64,000 nt of DNA from the NCBI RefSeq assembly GCF_009363755.1, contig NZ_CP045417.1, forward strand, positions 62,001-126,000, given 5' to 3'. This DNA is from Halomonas sp. THAF5a. Lineage in GTDB: Bacteria > Pseudomonadota > Gammaproteobacteria > Pseudomonadales > Halomonadaceae. A program made the translations under genes and the position numbers. Shown in pieces: positions 1 through 6,621 of this stretch. Within the stretch, counting starts at the first letter, position 1; every line of letters begins with the position of its first letter. The notes under the pieces were generated by a model. The model saw nothing but the letters and a program-made list of their open reading frames with translations. It was not told the origin of the DNA and ran no database searches.

Positions 1-84
1 TTAACCCTCGCGCTTCAGGGCACGGACAGTCCTTTGGCTGGGGTGCTACTCTTTGCATCATAAAATCTGCTGGCAATGGCTCTC
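1..84. other. Left flank, no gene recognised
   Basis: This stretch and the eight bases after it belong to the region upstream of the EAL-HDOD gene before the insertion sequence arrived. A minus-strand frame ends with a stop at bases 1-3 but is closed by another stop 14 codons upstream, so no gene can be supported. A possible weak promoter (TTGGCT at 34-39, CATAAA at 58-63, 18-base spacer) is too poor to call. Confidence 0.3.
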
Positions 85-92
85 AAAAATAA
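85..92. repeat. Target site duplication, left copy
   Basis: The octamer AAAAATAA sits directly outside the left terminal inverted repeat and is repeated exactly at 1421-1428, directly outside the right one. An 8-bp duplication of an A+T-rich target is what ISL3-family elements produce. Confidence 0.92.
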
Positions 93-1420
93 GGTTCTTC
101 GCAGATCAGCGTGAAACAGGCAGGGCTTGAGGCGAGGGCTGGATAGAGAAACGGCGGTGAATCCGAGTAAGCTGATATTCGCCAAAACGTCAGCCTACGG
201 ACACCGCCGTTGCCATGGATGCTACCCCGCTCAGCCTGTTCTGGAAAGGGTTCACTGTCGCCCACCACGAGTTCCTGGATCCTCAGACGCTACGGCTCCA
301 GTTGGAGCCCGATGACCTGACCCCGCCTGTCTGCAGCGGCTGTGACCACGCCTGTTGCCTGGTCCATGACGTGCATCGCCGGCGCGTCCGCGAGGCGCCG
401 CTGCTGATCTACCGAGTGGAGCTGGATGTCCCGGTGCGGCGCCTGCGCTGCCCGACCTGTGGTCCGACACGAGAGCGCATCGACTGGCTACCCGGGCGCT
501 CGCCGGTCACCACCACACTGCGCCAGTGGGTGGAGCGCCTGGTCACGTTGCTGCCGATCCGGCATGTCGCGGATCTGGTCGGCTTGCACTGGCATACCGT
601 CAAGACCATCGACAAGCAGCGCCTGCAACGCGACCTGCCGGCACCGGATCCGACACGCTTGCGGCGGCTGATGATGGACGAGTTTGCCCTGCACAAGGGA
701 CACCGCTACGCCACCGTGGTCGCCTGCGCCGACACTCAGCAGGTGGTATGGATCGGCGAAGGCCGCTCCCGCGAGTCGATCCGCCCCTTCTTCGCGTGGC
801 TGGGCGAGGCACGAGAGCTGATCGAGGCCGTGGCCATGGACATGAACTCGGCCTTCGATTGTGAGGTGAAGGACCAGTGCCCCAACGCCGAGGTGGTCTA
901 CGACCGCTTCCACGTGGTGGCCAAGTACGGGCGCGAAGTGATGGATCGGGTACGCGTCGATCAGGCTAACCAGCTGCGCGACGACAAGGCGGCCCGCAAG
1001 GTGATCAAGGGCAGTCGTTGGCTGCTGCTGCGCAACGCCGACAATCTCAAGCCCGAGCAGGCGGTGAAGCTGGAGGAGCTGCTGGCGGCCAATGCGTCAC
1101 TGACCACGGCGTACCTGCTCAAGGATCAGCTCAAGACCCTGTGGTTTGCCGACGACGAAGCCACCGCCCGAAACGCCTGGCAGGAGTGGCATGCCATGGC
1201 GACCAGCAGTGGCATCGAGGCCTTGGAACGTTTCGCCAAGCGGTTGGTCCCGTACCTCGAAGGGATCCTGTCCAGCGCCCGGCACCGGCTGAACACCAGC
1301 GTGCTGGAGGGCATGAACAACCGGATCAAGGTCATCAAGCGGATGGCCTACGGGTATCGCGACACGGCGTACTTCTTCCTGAAGATCCGTGCCGCATTTC
1401 CCGGCAAAGTGCGATGAACC
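93..1420 (+). mobile_element. Complete ISL3-family insertion sequence, 1,328 bp
   Basis: The ends are inverted repeats: GGTTCTTCGCA at 93-103 and, on the other strand, GGTTCATCGCA at 1420-1410 (10 of 11 match; about 17 of 24 over 93-116 and 1397-1420). Both ends abut the same octamer AAAAATAA, so the boundaries are exact to the base. The element holds one transposase gene whose stop codon lies inside the right repeat. Intact ends, an intact gene and a perfect duplication indicate a recent, probably still mobile insertion. It lies about 44 bases upstream of the EAL-HDOD start codon and has separated that gene from its former upstream sequence. Confidence 0.93.
215..1417 (+). CDS. ISL3-family transposase
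   Basis: This 400-residue protein is a DDE transposase that should cut and move its own element. The N-terminal part has a zinc-ribbon-like cysteine set (CSGC..CC near residues 41-48, then CPTC near 79-82) and a helix-turn-helix region near residues 105-135. Both are typical of ISL3 transposases. The likely catalytic acidic residues are D in MMDEFA (about 155), D in AMDMNSAF (about 209) and E in VLEGMNNRIK (about 364). The length is normal for the family and there is no frameshift. The gene fills its element and shows no link in function to the flagellar genes beside it. Confidence 0.95.
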   Translation: MDATPLSLFWKGFTVAHHEFLDPQTLRLQLEPDDLTPPVCSGCDHACCLVHDVHRRRVREAPLLIYRVELDVPVRRLRCPTCGPTRERIDWLPGRSPVTTTLRQWVERLVTLLPIRHVADLVGLHWHTVKTIDKQRLQRDLPAPDPTRLRRLMMDEFALHKGHRYATVVACADTQQVVWIGEGRSRESIRPFFAWLGEARELIEAVAMDMNSAFDCEVKDQCPNAEVVYDRFHVVAKYGREVMDRVRVDQANQLRDDKAARKVIKGSRWLLLRNADNLKPEQAVKLEELLAANASLTTAYLLKDQLKTLWFADDEATARNAWQEWHAMATSSGIEALERFAKRLVPYLEGILSSARHRLNTSVLEGMNNRIKVIKRMAYGYRDTAYFFLKIRAAFPGKVR

Positions 1421-1428
1421 AAAAATAA
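1421..1428. repeat. Target site duplication, right copy
   Basis: AAAAATAA, identical to bases 85-92, immediately follows the right terminal repeat of the insertion sequence. Confidence 0.92.
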
Positions 1429-1463
1429 GTACTTCAGATATCAGTCTCAGGGAGTAATACCGC

Positions 1464-2666
1464 ATGACAGGCCAGGGCGTGACGGAAGCCTTCACCATCG
1501 CACTGCATCCGATCCACGACGCCGACTACCGGCACGTCGCCGACCGGCTCGTCTACCCGCCGCCTGGTGACGGGGAGGAGGACCCGGTGGGCCACCTGGC
1601 GAAGGCGCTGAGCATCGTGATCTACGAGCTGGACGAGGCGCAGCGGCAGGCCGCCCGAACCCTGCTCATCGCGCTGCCCGGCGAGTGGCTGATGCGCCCG
1701 GAACTGCTGCCGACGCCGCCCGAGCGGGTGATCATCGGGGTGCCGGCCGAGCTCGAGATCACCCCGGCGGTGATCGAACGTCTCGAGCGTATCGCCGAGC
1801 GCCACTACCGCATCGCCGTGCCCGACCCGACGGGCCATCCCCTGGAGACCGAACTCTCGGCGCTGGCCGACATCGTCGAGATCGACGCCTCCGCGCCCTT
1901 CGACCTCGAACGCCTGCGCGCCCTCAAGGCGCGCGGCCACCGACTGCTGGTGGAGCACATCCCGGATCATGGGCGCCTCGAGCAGTGCCTCGAGCTTGGC
2001 TGCGACCTCGTCAACGGGCGCTACCTCTCCCAGCCGCACTACCAGGCCTCCCGGCCCCGGGGCCGCCACGGCAACCGGGCCGCCCAGCTGCGGCTGATCA
2101 ACGAGCTCTACCGTGAGGACGCCGACCTGCTGCGCCTCCACGACCTGTTGCTGCAGATGCCCCACCTGCATGTCGCCATCCTGCATCGCGCCAACGCCAG
2201 CCACTTCGGCCAGCGCCAGCCCTCGTCGGACCTCAAGCGGGCGATGCAGGTGCTCGGGCTCAACGAGCTGCGCCGGCTGGTGATGACGATGTCGCTGGCC
2301 AGCGACCTGCCCTCGTCGCGGATCACCCTGCGCCTGGCGCTGATCCGCGGCTTCATGTGTCAGAACCTGGCGGAGCCCTTCCGCAACATCGACCCCGAGG
2401 ACGCCTTCACCACGGGCCTGTTCTCGATGATGGGGGCGCTGCTCGAGGAGGATCAGGCGACGCTGCTGGCCCAGGTGCCGCTCTCCGACGTTGTCCAGCG
2501 CGCCCTGGCCCGCCACGAGGGGCCCCTCGGCGCCATCCTGGCGCTCTGCGAGGAGCAGGAGCGCATGCCCGGGGAGAGCGAGCCCGACCACCACCCGGCC
2601 GAGCGGCTCAGGGCCTGCTACCTCGATGCCCTGGAGAAGACCGCGGCCCTGATGGGGCGCCTCTAG
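1464..2666 (+). CDS. EAL-HDOD domain protein, degenerate EAL
   Basis: This 400-residue protein has an EAL-like N-terminal half (about 1-200) followed by an HDOD domain (about 205-390, around LLRLHDLLLQMPHLHVAILHR). The EAL half keeps the barrel pattern and a terminal VNGRYLSQP resembling the EAL family's end. It lacks the ExLxR signature and the DDFG metal motif, so it is unlikely to cleave c-di-GMP. Proteins of this architecture (for example CdgJ of Vibrio) influence motility through protein contacts; that role is inferred here. The ATG is preceded by AGGGAG. The gene converges on fliA with a 40-base gap. The insertion sequence just upstream has displaced its original promoter region, so expression may be altered. 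Confidence 0.85.
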   Translation: MTGQGVTEAFTIALHPIHDADYRHVADRLVYPPPGDGEEDPVGHLAKALSIVIYELDEAQRQAARTLLIALPGEWLMRPELLPTPPERVIIGVPAELEITPAVIERLERIAERHYRIAVPDPTGHPLETELSALADIVEIDASAPFDLERLRALKARGHRLLVEHIPDHGRLEQCLELGCDLVNGRYLSQPHYQASRPRGRHGNRAAQLRLINELYREDADLLRLHDLLLQMPHLHVAILHRANASHFGQRQPSSDLKRAMQVLGLNELRRLVMTMSLASDLPSSRITLRLALIRGFMCQNLAEPFRNIDPEDAFTTGLFSMMGALLEEDQATLLAQVPLSDVVQRALARHEGPLGAILALCEEQERMPGESEPDHHPAERLRACYLDALEKTAALMGRL

Positions 2667-2706
2667 CGTCCTGTCTCCCGCCTTCGGGCTCAAGTGACGC
2701 GCGGCG

Positions 2707-3411
2707 TCAGCCGGTCTCTGCGAGGCGCCCGCGCAGGCGGCTGACCGCCTGGCTGTGCAGCTGGCAGACCCGGGATTCGGAGACGCCGAGCACCGCGCCG
2801 ATCTCCTTCAGGTTGAGCTCCTCCTGGTAGTAGAGGGCCATCAGCAGCTTCTCGCGCTCGGGCAGCGCCTCGATGGCCTCGACCAGCCGCTGGCGCTTCT
2901 CCTGGTCCAGCAGCTGCGCGAAGGGGCTCTCCTGGGCGCGGTTCTCGAGCCGCGACTCGCCGCCCTCGGCCATCAACTCCTCGAAGGGCAGGAGCTGGCC
3001 GCTGTTGGTGTCGTTGAGCAGGCGCCGGTAGTCGGCCAGCGGCATCTCGAGGGCCGCCGCGATCTCGGTCTCCTCGGGAGGGCGCCCCAGCTCCTGCTCC
3101 AGCCGGCGCACCGCCGCATCCACGGCCCGGGCGCTGCGCCGCACGCTGCGCGGCAGCCAGTCCCGGCTGCGCAGCTCGTCGAGCATGGCGCCGCGGATCC
3201 GCTGGCTGGCGAAGGTCGCGAAGCTGGCCCCCTGACCGGCGTTGAAGCGCCCCATGGCCTCCAACAGCCCCACGGTGCCGGCCTGGATCAGGTCGTCCAG
3301 CTCGATGCTGGCGGGCAGCCGAACCTGCAGGGCGAGCGCCTGGCGGCGCACCATCGGCAGGTACTCCGTCAGCAGTGCCCCCTGATCGATCTTCCCTTGT
3401 GCGGTATACAT
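2707..3411 (-). CDS. fliA: Flagellar sigma factor sigma-28 (FliA)
   Basis: FliA directs RNA polymerase to late flagellar and chemotaxis promoters and is held inactive by FlgM until the hook is finished. The 234-residue length is normal. Region 2 is seen at about 25-90 (ELDDLIQAGTVGLLEAMGRF, then FATFASQRIRGAMLDELR), region 3 at about 95-160, and region 4 at about 175-230 with the helix-turn-helix LKEIGAVLGVSESRVCQLHS. It is the last gene of the leftward flhB-flhA-flhF-flhE block, 62 bases after flhE. The matching sigma-28 sites found elsewhere in the window show that its regulon is local. No sigma-28 site was found before fliA itself. Confidence 0.98.
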   Translation of the reverse strand: MYTAQGKIDQGALLTEYLPMVRRQALALQVRLPASIELDDLIQAGTVGLLEAMGRFNAGQGASFATFASQRIRGAMLDELRSRDWLPRSVRRSARAVDAAVRRLEQELGRPPEETEIAAALEMPLADYRRLLNDTNSGQLLPFEELMAEGGESRLENRAQESPFAQLLDQEKRQRLVEAIEALPEREKLLMALYYQEELNLKEIGAVLGVSESRVCQLHSQAVSRLRGRLAETG

Positions 3412-3435
3412 CCTCGTGCCTCACAGCTGGTCGAC

Positions 3436-3460
3436 GGCGTCCCCGCGCTACGGGGGCGCC
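3436..3460 (-). other. GC-rich hairpin in the fliA leader
   Basis: GGCG (3436-3439) and CCCCG (3441-3445) pair with CGGGG (3451-3455) and CGCC (3457-3460) around a five-base loop, with one T/G bulge pair. It lies between flhE and fliA and has no T-run, so it is not a convincing terminator. It could be an RNA processing or attenuation structure. Confidence 0.35.
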
Positions 3461-3473
3461 GCCGGGTTCGGTT

Positions 3474-3899
3474 TTACCGATGGTTCACGATCACCTGCAG
3501 CCCGCCGACCCTGACCGAGCGCCCGCCCCGGGGCAGCGAGAAGCGAAACGCCAGCGGCGCGTCGGCCACGAGCCCGGCCAGCGCGCGGGTAGTGCCGCGC
3601 CCGGCGGGCAGCGCCACGCAGCCCGCCGGGTGGCAGAGCCGCGCCTTCAGCTCGCGGCCCGGCGGCACCCGGTAGCGCCAGGCGACGCTGGTGATGGCCG
3701 CGCCCTCGGGCGGGGAGCCGCCCGGCCGAAGGGCGGCGGACGCCGTCTCGCGGCCGGCCAGGCTGACCGGGAACCCCGGCGCCTCGGCGACCCAGCTGCC
3801 GGCGGCCTGAAGCTCGCCGGCCACCAGCATCAGCACCAGCAGCAGCGCCAGGCCCGGCCAGCCTCGCCGTCCCGGGGGGAAAGGCGTGACGGGCCTCAT
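3474..3899 (-). CDS. flhE: Flagellar protein FlhE, periplasmic
   Basis: This 141-residue protein has a signal peptide (basic start, then a leucine-rich core, cleavage likely after LQA near residue 32). It then has the FlhE pattern GSWVAEAPG...TSVAWRYRVPPG...ARLCHPAGC. In enterics FlhE follows flhA and is a periplasmic protein that limits proton leak through the flagellar export gate. The start overlaps the end of the preceding gene by four bases, implying coupled translation. Two cysteines (about 93 and 98, in LCHPAGC) could form a disulphide. Here it is separated from flhA by flhF and an FlhG-like gene, unlike the enteric arrangement. Identification rests on pattern and position, since the family diverges strongly. 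Confidence 0.82.
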   Translation of the reverse strand: MRPVTPFPPGRRGWPGLALLLVLMLVAGELQAAGSWVAEAPGFPVSLAGRETASAALRPGGSPPEGAAITSVAWRYRVPPGRELKARLCHPAGCVALPAGRGTTRALAGLVADAPLAFRFSLPRGGRSVRVGGLQVIVNHR

Positions 3900-4378
3900 G
3901 GCGCCATCACCAGCAGGTCGATGCCGAGGCACTGCCAGGCCGCCTGGCGCAGGTTGTTCAGGAGCCCCCGGCGGGGCAGCTCGGGGGCGTGCACGGCGAG
4001 CAGCCGGCGCGGCCCCTGTCGCGCGTGGAGCCGACGGAGCACCGCGAAGGCCCGGCGAAAGGCGTCCGGGTCGCTGCCGATCCACAGCGCCCAGCGCGGC
4101 TGCTGGTCCAGCAGCGCCGGCAGGTGCGGGCTGGTGACCGCCAGGGGCACCACCCGCCACCGCGCGGGGTCGCTCACCCAGCGCTGCCCCTGGGCCGCCC
4201 AGTGCTCGAGCAGCGCCGTGACCCGGCGCGCCTGGTCGGGCGTGGTGCCCGGCAGGCCGACCACGACCAGGGTCCTCGGCGGCGCCCCGGCGGGCGCGGC
4301 ATGCGTGCGAGGCGCATCGGGGGCGCGCTGGCTGCCGGCCCACTGGCGCAGGCCCGCGGCCTGGTCGACGGCGCTCAC
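3896..4378 (-). CDS. FlhG-like protein lacking the ATPase P-loop
   Basis: A 160-residue protein sits exactly where flhG (fleN) follows flhF in polarly flagellated bacteria, overlapping both neighbours by four bases. The second half follows the FlhG/MinD layout. ALWIGSDPDAFRRAFAVLRRL matches the usual strand plus the EPTSxTDAYAxIK helix, LLAVHAP matches the following strand, and LLNNLRQAAWQCLGIDLLVMAP matches the L..V...FLgV.L..lG.iP segment. The deviant Walker A motif GKGGVGKT is missing: RTLVVVGLPGTTPDQARRV near residue 35 is the only candidate. The protein stops before FlhG's membrane-targeting helix. I infer a shrunken FlhG homologue that cannot bind ATP normally. The family assignment is tentative; an unrelated Halomonadaceae-specific protein is the alternative. 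Confidence 0.5.
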   Translation of the reverse strand: MSAVDQAAGLRQWAGSQRAPDAPRTHAAPAGAPPRTLVVVGLPGTTPDQARRVTALLEHWAAQGQRWVSDPARWRVVPLAVTSPHLPALLDQQPRWALWIGSDPDAFRRAFAVLRRLHARQGPRRLLAVHAPELPRRGLLNNLRQAAWQCLGIDLLVMAP

Positions 4379-6618
4379 GCGAGCGCCTCCCGGCTGGCCG
4401 CGCCGAGCTGGCGCATGGCGTCCCGGGCGCTGAACAGGGTCAGCAGCGCCTCGAGCAGGGCGGCGTCGCGGCGCCGGCGGCGGCCGGCCACCAGGCCCAG
4501 CAGCTCCGCGCGCAGGTCCCGGCCGGCCTCGTCGTCGACGTGATCGAGATGGCTCGCCTGGGCGGCGATGCCGGCGGCCAGCAGCAGGCGCAGCTCGGGG
4601 CGTGCCTGGGCGGGCAGCAGCGTTGTCAGGCGCTCCTCGGTGCGCTGGGTCTGCCGGGTGATGCCCTCCGCCTGCAGGTGGCTCAACAGCAGCGGGACGG
4701 CGTCGTCGGCGTGATCACAGGTCGTCAGCCAGTAGCGCCGCCCCTGGGGCTTGCCGCTCTCCGGGTCGCTTAGCTCGGCGAACCAGGCCGTCAGCGGGGT
4801 CGCCGCGATGGCGTCCCTGGTGCGGCTCGGTGCGGCCGCGACGTCGAGGCACGACAGGGCGACGCGGCAAGGCCGGCCGCCCAGGCGGGCATCGATCCGG
4901 GTGACGGGGCTCGCCAGCGCGGCGAGCTCGGAGAGCGCGTGTTGCTCGCCGCCGTGGCGGACCCGCTGGCCGGCGCGCACCTGGCTCGACCAGAGGGCCC
5001 TGTCCTCGCCGAGCCAGCGCCAGGCCTCGGCGTCCGGCAGGCCGGGCAGCAGGTGTACCCGCACGCCCTGGGTGTCCCGGGCCCGGGCCAGGCGGTTGGT
5101 CTGGCCGGCGGGCTGGCGATGGTGCAGGTCCGCCAGTCCCAGCCACTGGCCCCGGGCGTCGAGGCCCAGGTCGGGCATCGCCCAGTCGCGGCCCTTCGTG
5201 GAGCGTCGCGGCGCCCACACCGTGGCCACGCGCGCCTGGCGCTCGGTCGCCTGCCCGAGCAGCGCCTCCAGGCGCGAGGCCTGCAGCTCCTCCGGCAGGG
5301 CGGCGAGGTCCCACGCCGCCTCGAGGTCGGCGAAGCCCGTGAGGCCGCGACGCAGCCCGCCCAGGGCGGCGGCGAGCCGCCGTCCTTGCCCCAGCAGGTC
5401 GCCGGCCATCGCCCGGGGCCGCGGAGCCGCCGGCGCCTCGTCCAGGGGCAAGGGCGAGCGGGTGGCGAGCGCCTGGATGGCCAGCGCCCGGGGATCGGCC
5501 AGGGCCAGGTCCTCGGGGACGCGCTGGCCGTGGGAGACGAAGGCGAGGCGCAGGCCGTGGCGCAGGATCGTCTCGAGGGCGGGCGCCAGGCGGCCGGCCT
5601 CGTCCTGCTTGGTCAGCAGGCAGTCGTCGAGCGACGCCCCGGCGGCGTGGGCGGCCTGACGGTAGCGGCTCGCCACCTCCTCCAGGGTCTCTGGCTGGCT
5701 GGCGGCGTTGAGCGCCAGCACCATCCGCACCGGGACGCGCCCCTCCTGCAGCTGGGCGATCTGCTCGATGACGCGCTGGTCGCGCTGGCTCATCCCCACG
5801 GTGTCGACGATCACCCAGCGTCGCCCCTGGAGCCGCGGGGCCAGGCTGTCGATCGGCCGGTCCGGGGCGAGGGCGTGCATCGGGATGCCGAGGATCTCGG
5901 CATAGATCCTGAGCTGCTCGTGGGCGCCGATGCGAAAGCTGTCGGTGGTGACCAGGGCGACCCGCTCGGCCCCGTGGCGCTGCACGAAGCGCGCCGCCAT
6001 CTTGGCCGTGGTGGTGGTCTTGCCCACCCCGGTGGGCCCCACCAGGGCGACGACCCCGGGCGGCCCGAAGAAGGCCTCCTCCTCCTCGAGGACCGCGAGC
6101 CGCGCCGCCAGGCGGCGCTGCAGCCAGGCCAGCGGGCGTTCGTCGTCCCCCGCCTCGGCGCCGTCGAGCTCGGCGGGCAGGGCGGCGAGCAGGTCGTCGG
6201 CCAGGGCCATGCCGAAGCCGGCCTCCCGCAGCAGGCGCCAGAGCCGCGTGCGGCCGTCCGGAGCGGGCGCGTGGCGTGCCTGCTCCCGGGACAGCAGGGT
6301 GCGCATGTCCTGCATCTCGCGCAGCAGCTGCGCGCTCATGCGCTGCAGGGCCTGGCCGTCGGGCGCCTCGCCGGCCGGCAGGGGCGGCGGTTCGATGGCG
6401 GGCGACGGCGCGCGGGATGCGGCGGGTTCGGAGGCCGACGCCGCCGCCGGTGCCGACTCGGCGGTCATGCCCTCCACGGCGTCGTCGGCCATGGCCAGGA
6501 TCTCGACACCCTGCTCGGTGTGGCGGTTGGCCAGGATCAGCGCATCGTCGCCGAGGGATTCGCGCACCTGGCGCATGGCCTCACGGCTGGTCTGGCCCAC
6601 GAAGCGAATGACGCTCAT
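4375..6618 (-). CDS. flhF: FlhF SRP-type GTPase with long C-terminal extension
   Basis: FlhF is the third SRP GTPase and places or promotes flagellar assembly at the membrane. Visible parts: B domain (about 1-45, starting SVIRFVGQTSREAMRQV), a low-complexity Ala/Pro linker (about 50-85), an N domain (about 120-180), and a G domain (about 185-390). The G domain holds the P-loop GPTGVGKTTTTAKMA near 190-205, TTDSFRIGAHEQL and DTVGMSQRD. The usual protein ends near 390-490 residues; this one runs to 747. The last roughly 350 residues match nothing I recognise, but contain charged and hydrophobic stretches of ordinary coding character. The gene begins three bases after flhA. FlhF is absent from enterics, so its presence inside this enteric-like order is notable. 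Confidence 0.95.
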   Translation of the reverse strand: MSVIRFVGQTSREAMRQVRESLGDDALILANRHTEQGVEILAMADDAVEGMTAESAPAAASASEPAASRAPSPAIEPPPLPAGEAPDGQALQRMSAQLLREMQDMRTLLSREQARHAPAPDGRTRLWRLLREAGFGMALADDLLAALPAELDGAEAGDDERPLAWLQRRLAARLAVLEEEEAFFGPPGVVALVGPTGVGKTTTTAKMAARFVQRHGAERVALVTTDSFRIGAHEQLRIYAEILGIPMHALAPDRPIDSLAPRLQGRRWVIVDTVGMSQRDQRVIEQIAQLQEGRVPVRMVLALNAASQPETLEEVASRYRQAAHAAGASLDDCLLTKQDEAGRLAPALETILRHGLRLAFVSHGQRVPEDLALADPRALAIQALATRSPLPLDEAPAAPRPRAMAGDLLGQGRRLAAALGGLRRGLTGFADLEAAWDLAALPEELQASRLEALLGQATERQARVATVWAPRRSTKGRDWAMPDLGLDARGQWLGLADLHHRQPAGQTNRLARARDTQGVRVHLLPGLPDAEAWRWLGEDRALWSSQVRAGQRVRHGGEQHALSELAALASPVTRIDARLGGRPCRVALSCLDVAAAPSRTRDAIAATPLTAWFAELSDPESGKPQGRRYWLTTCDHADDAVPLLLSHLQAEGITRQTQRTEERLTTLLPAQARPELRLLLAAGIAAQASHLDHVDDEAGRDLRAELLGLVAGRRRRRDAALLEALLTLFSARDAMRQLGAASREALA

Positions 6619-6621
6619 CTA

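Noticed and set aside
1..42. Minus-strand frame ending at bases 1-3, reading HPSQRTVRALKREG
   Set aside because: A stop codon only 14 codons upstream leaves no start and no room for a gene; at most a degraded remnant.
3412..3473. Possible sigma-28 promoter of fliA
   Set aside because: TAAAACCG is present but the -10 position reads GCCCCCGT, matching too few consensus bases.
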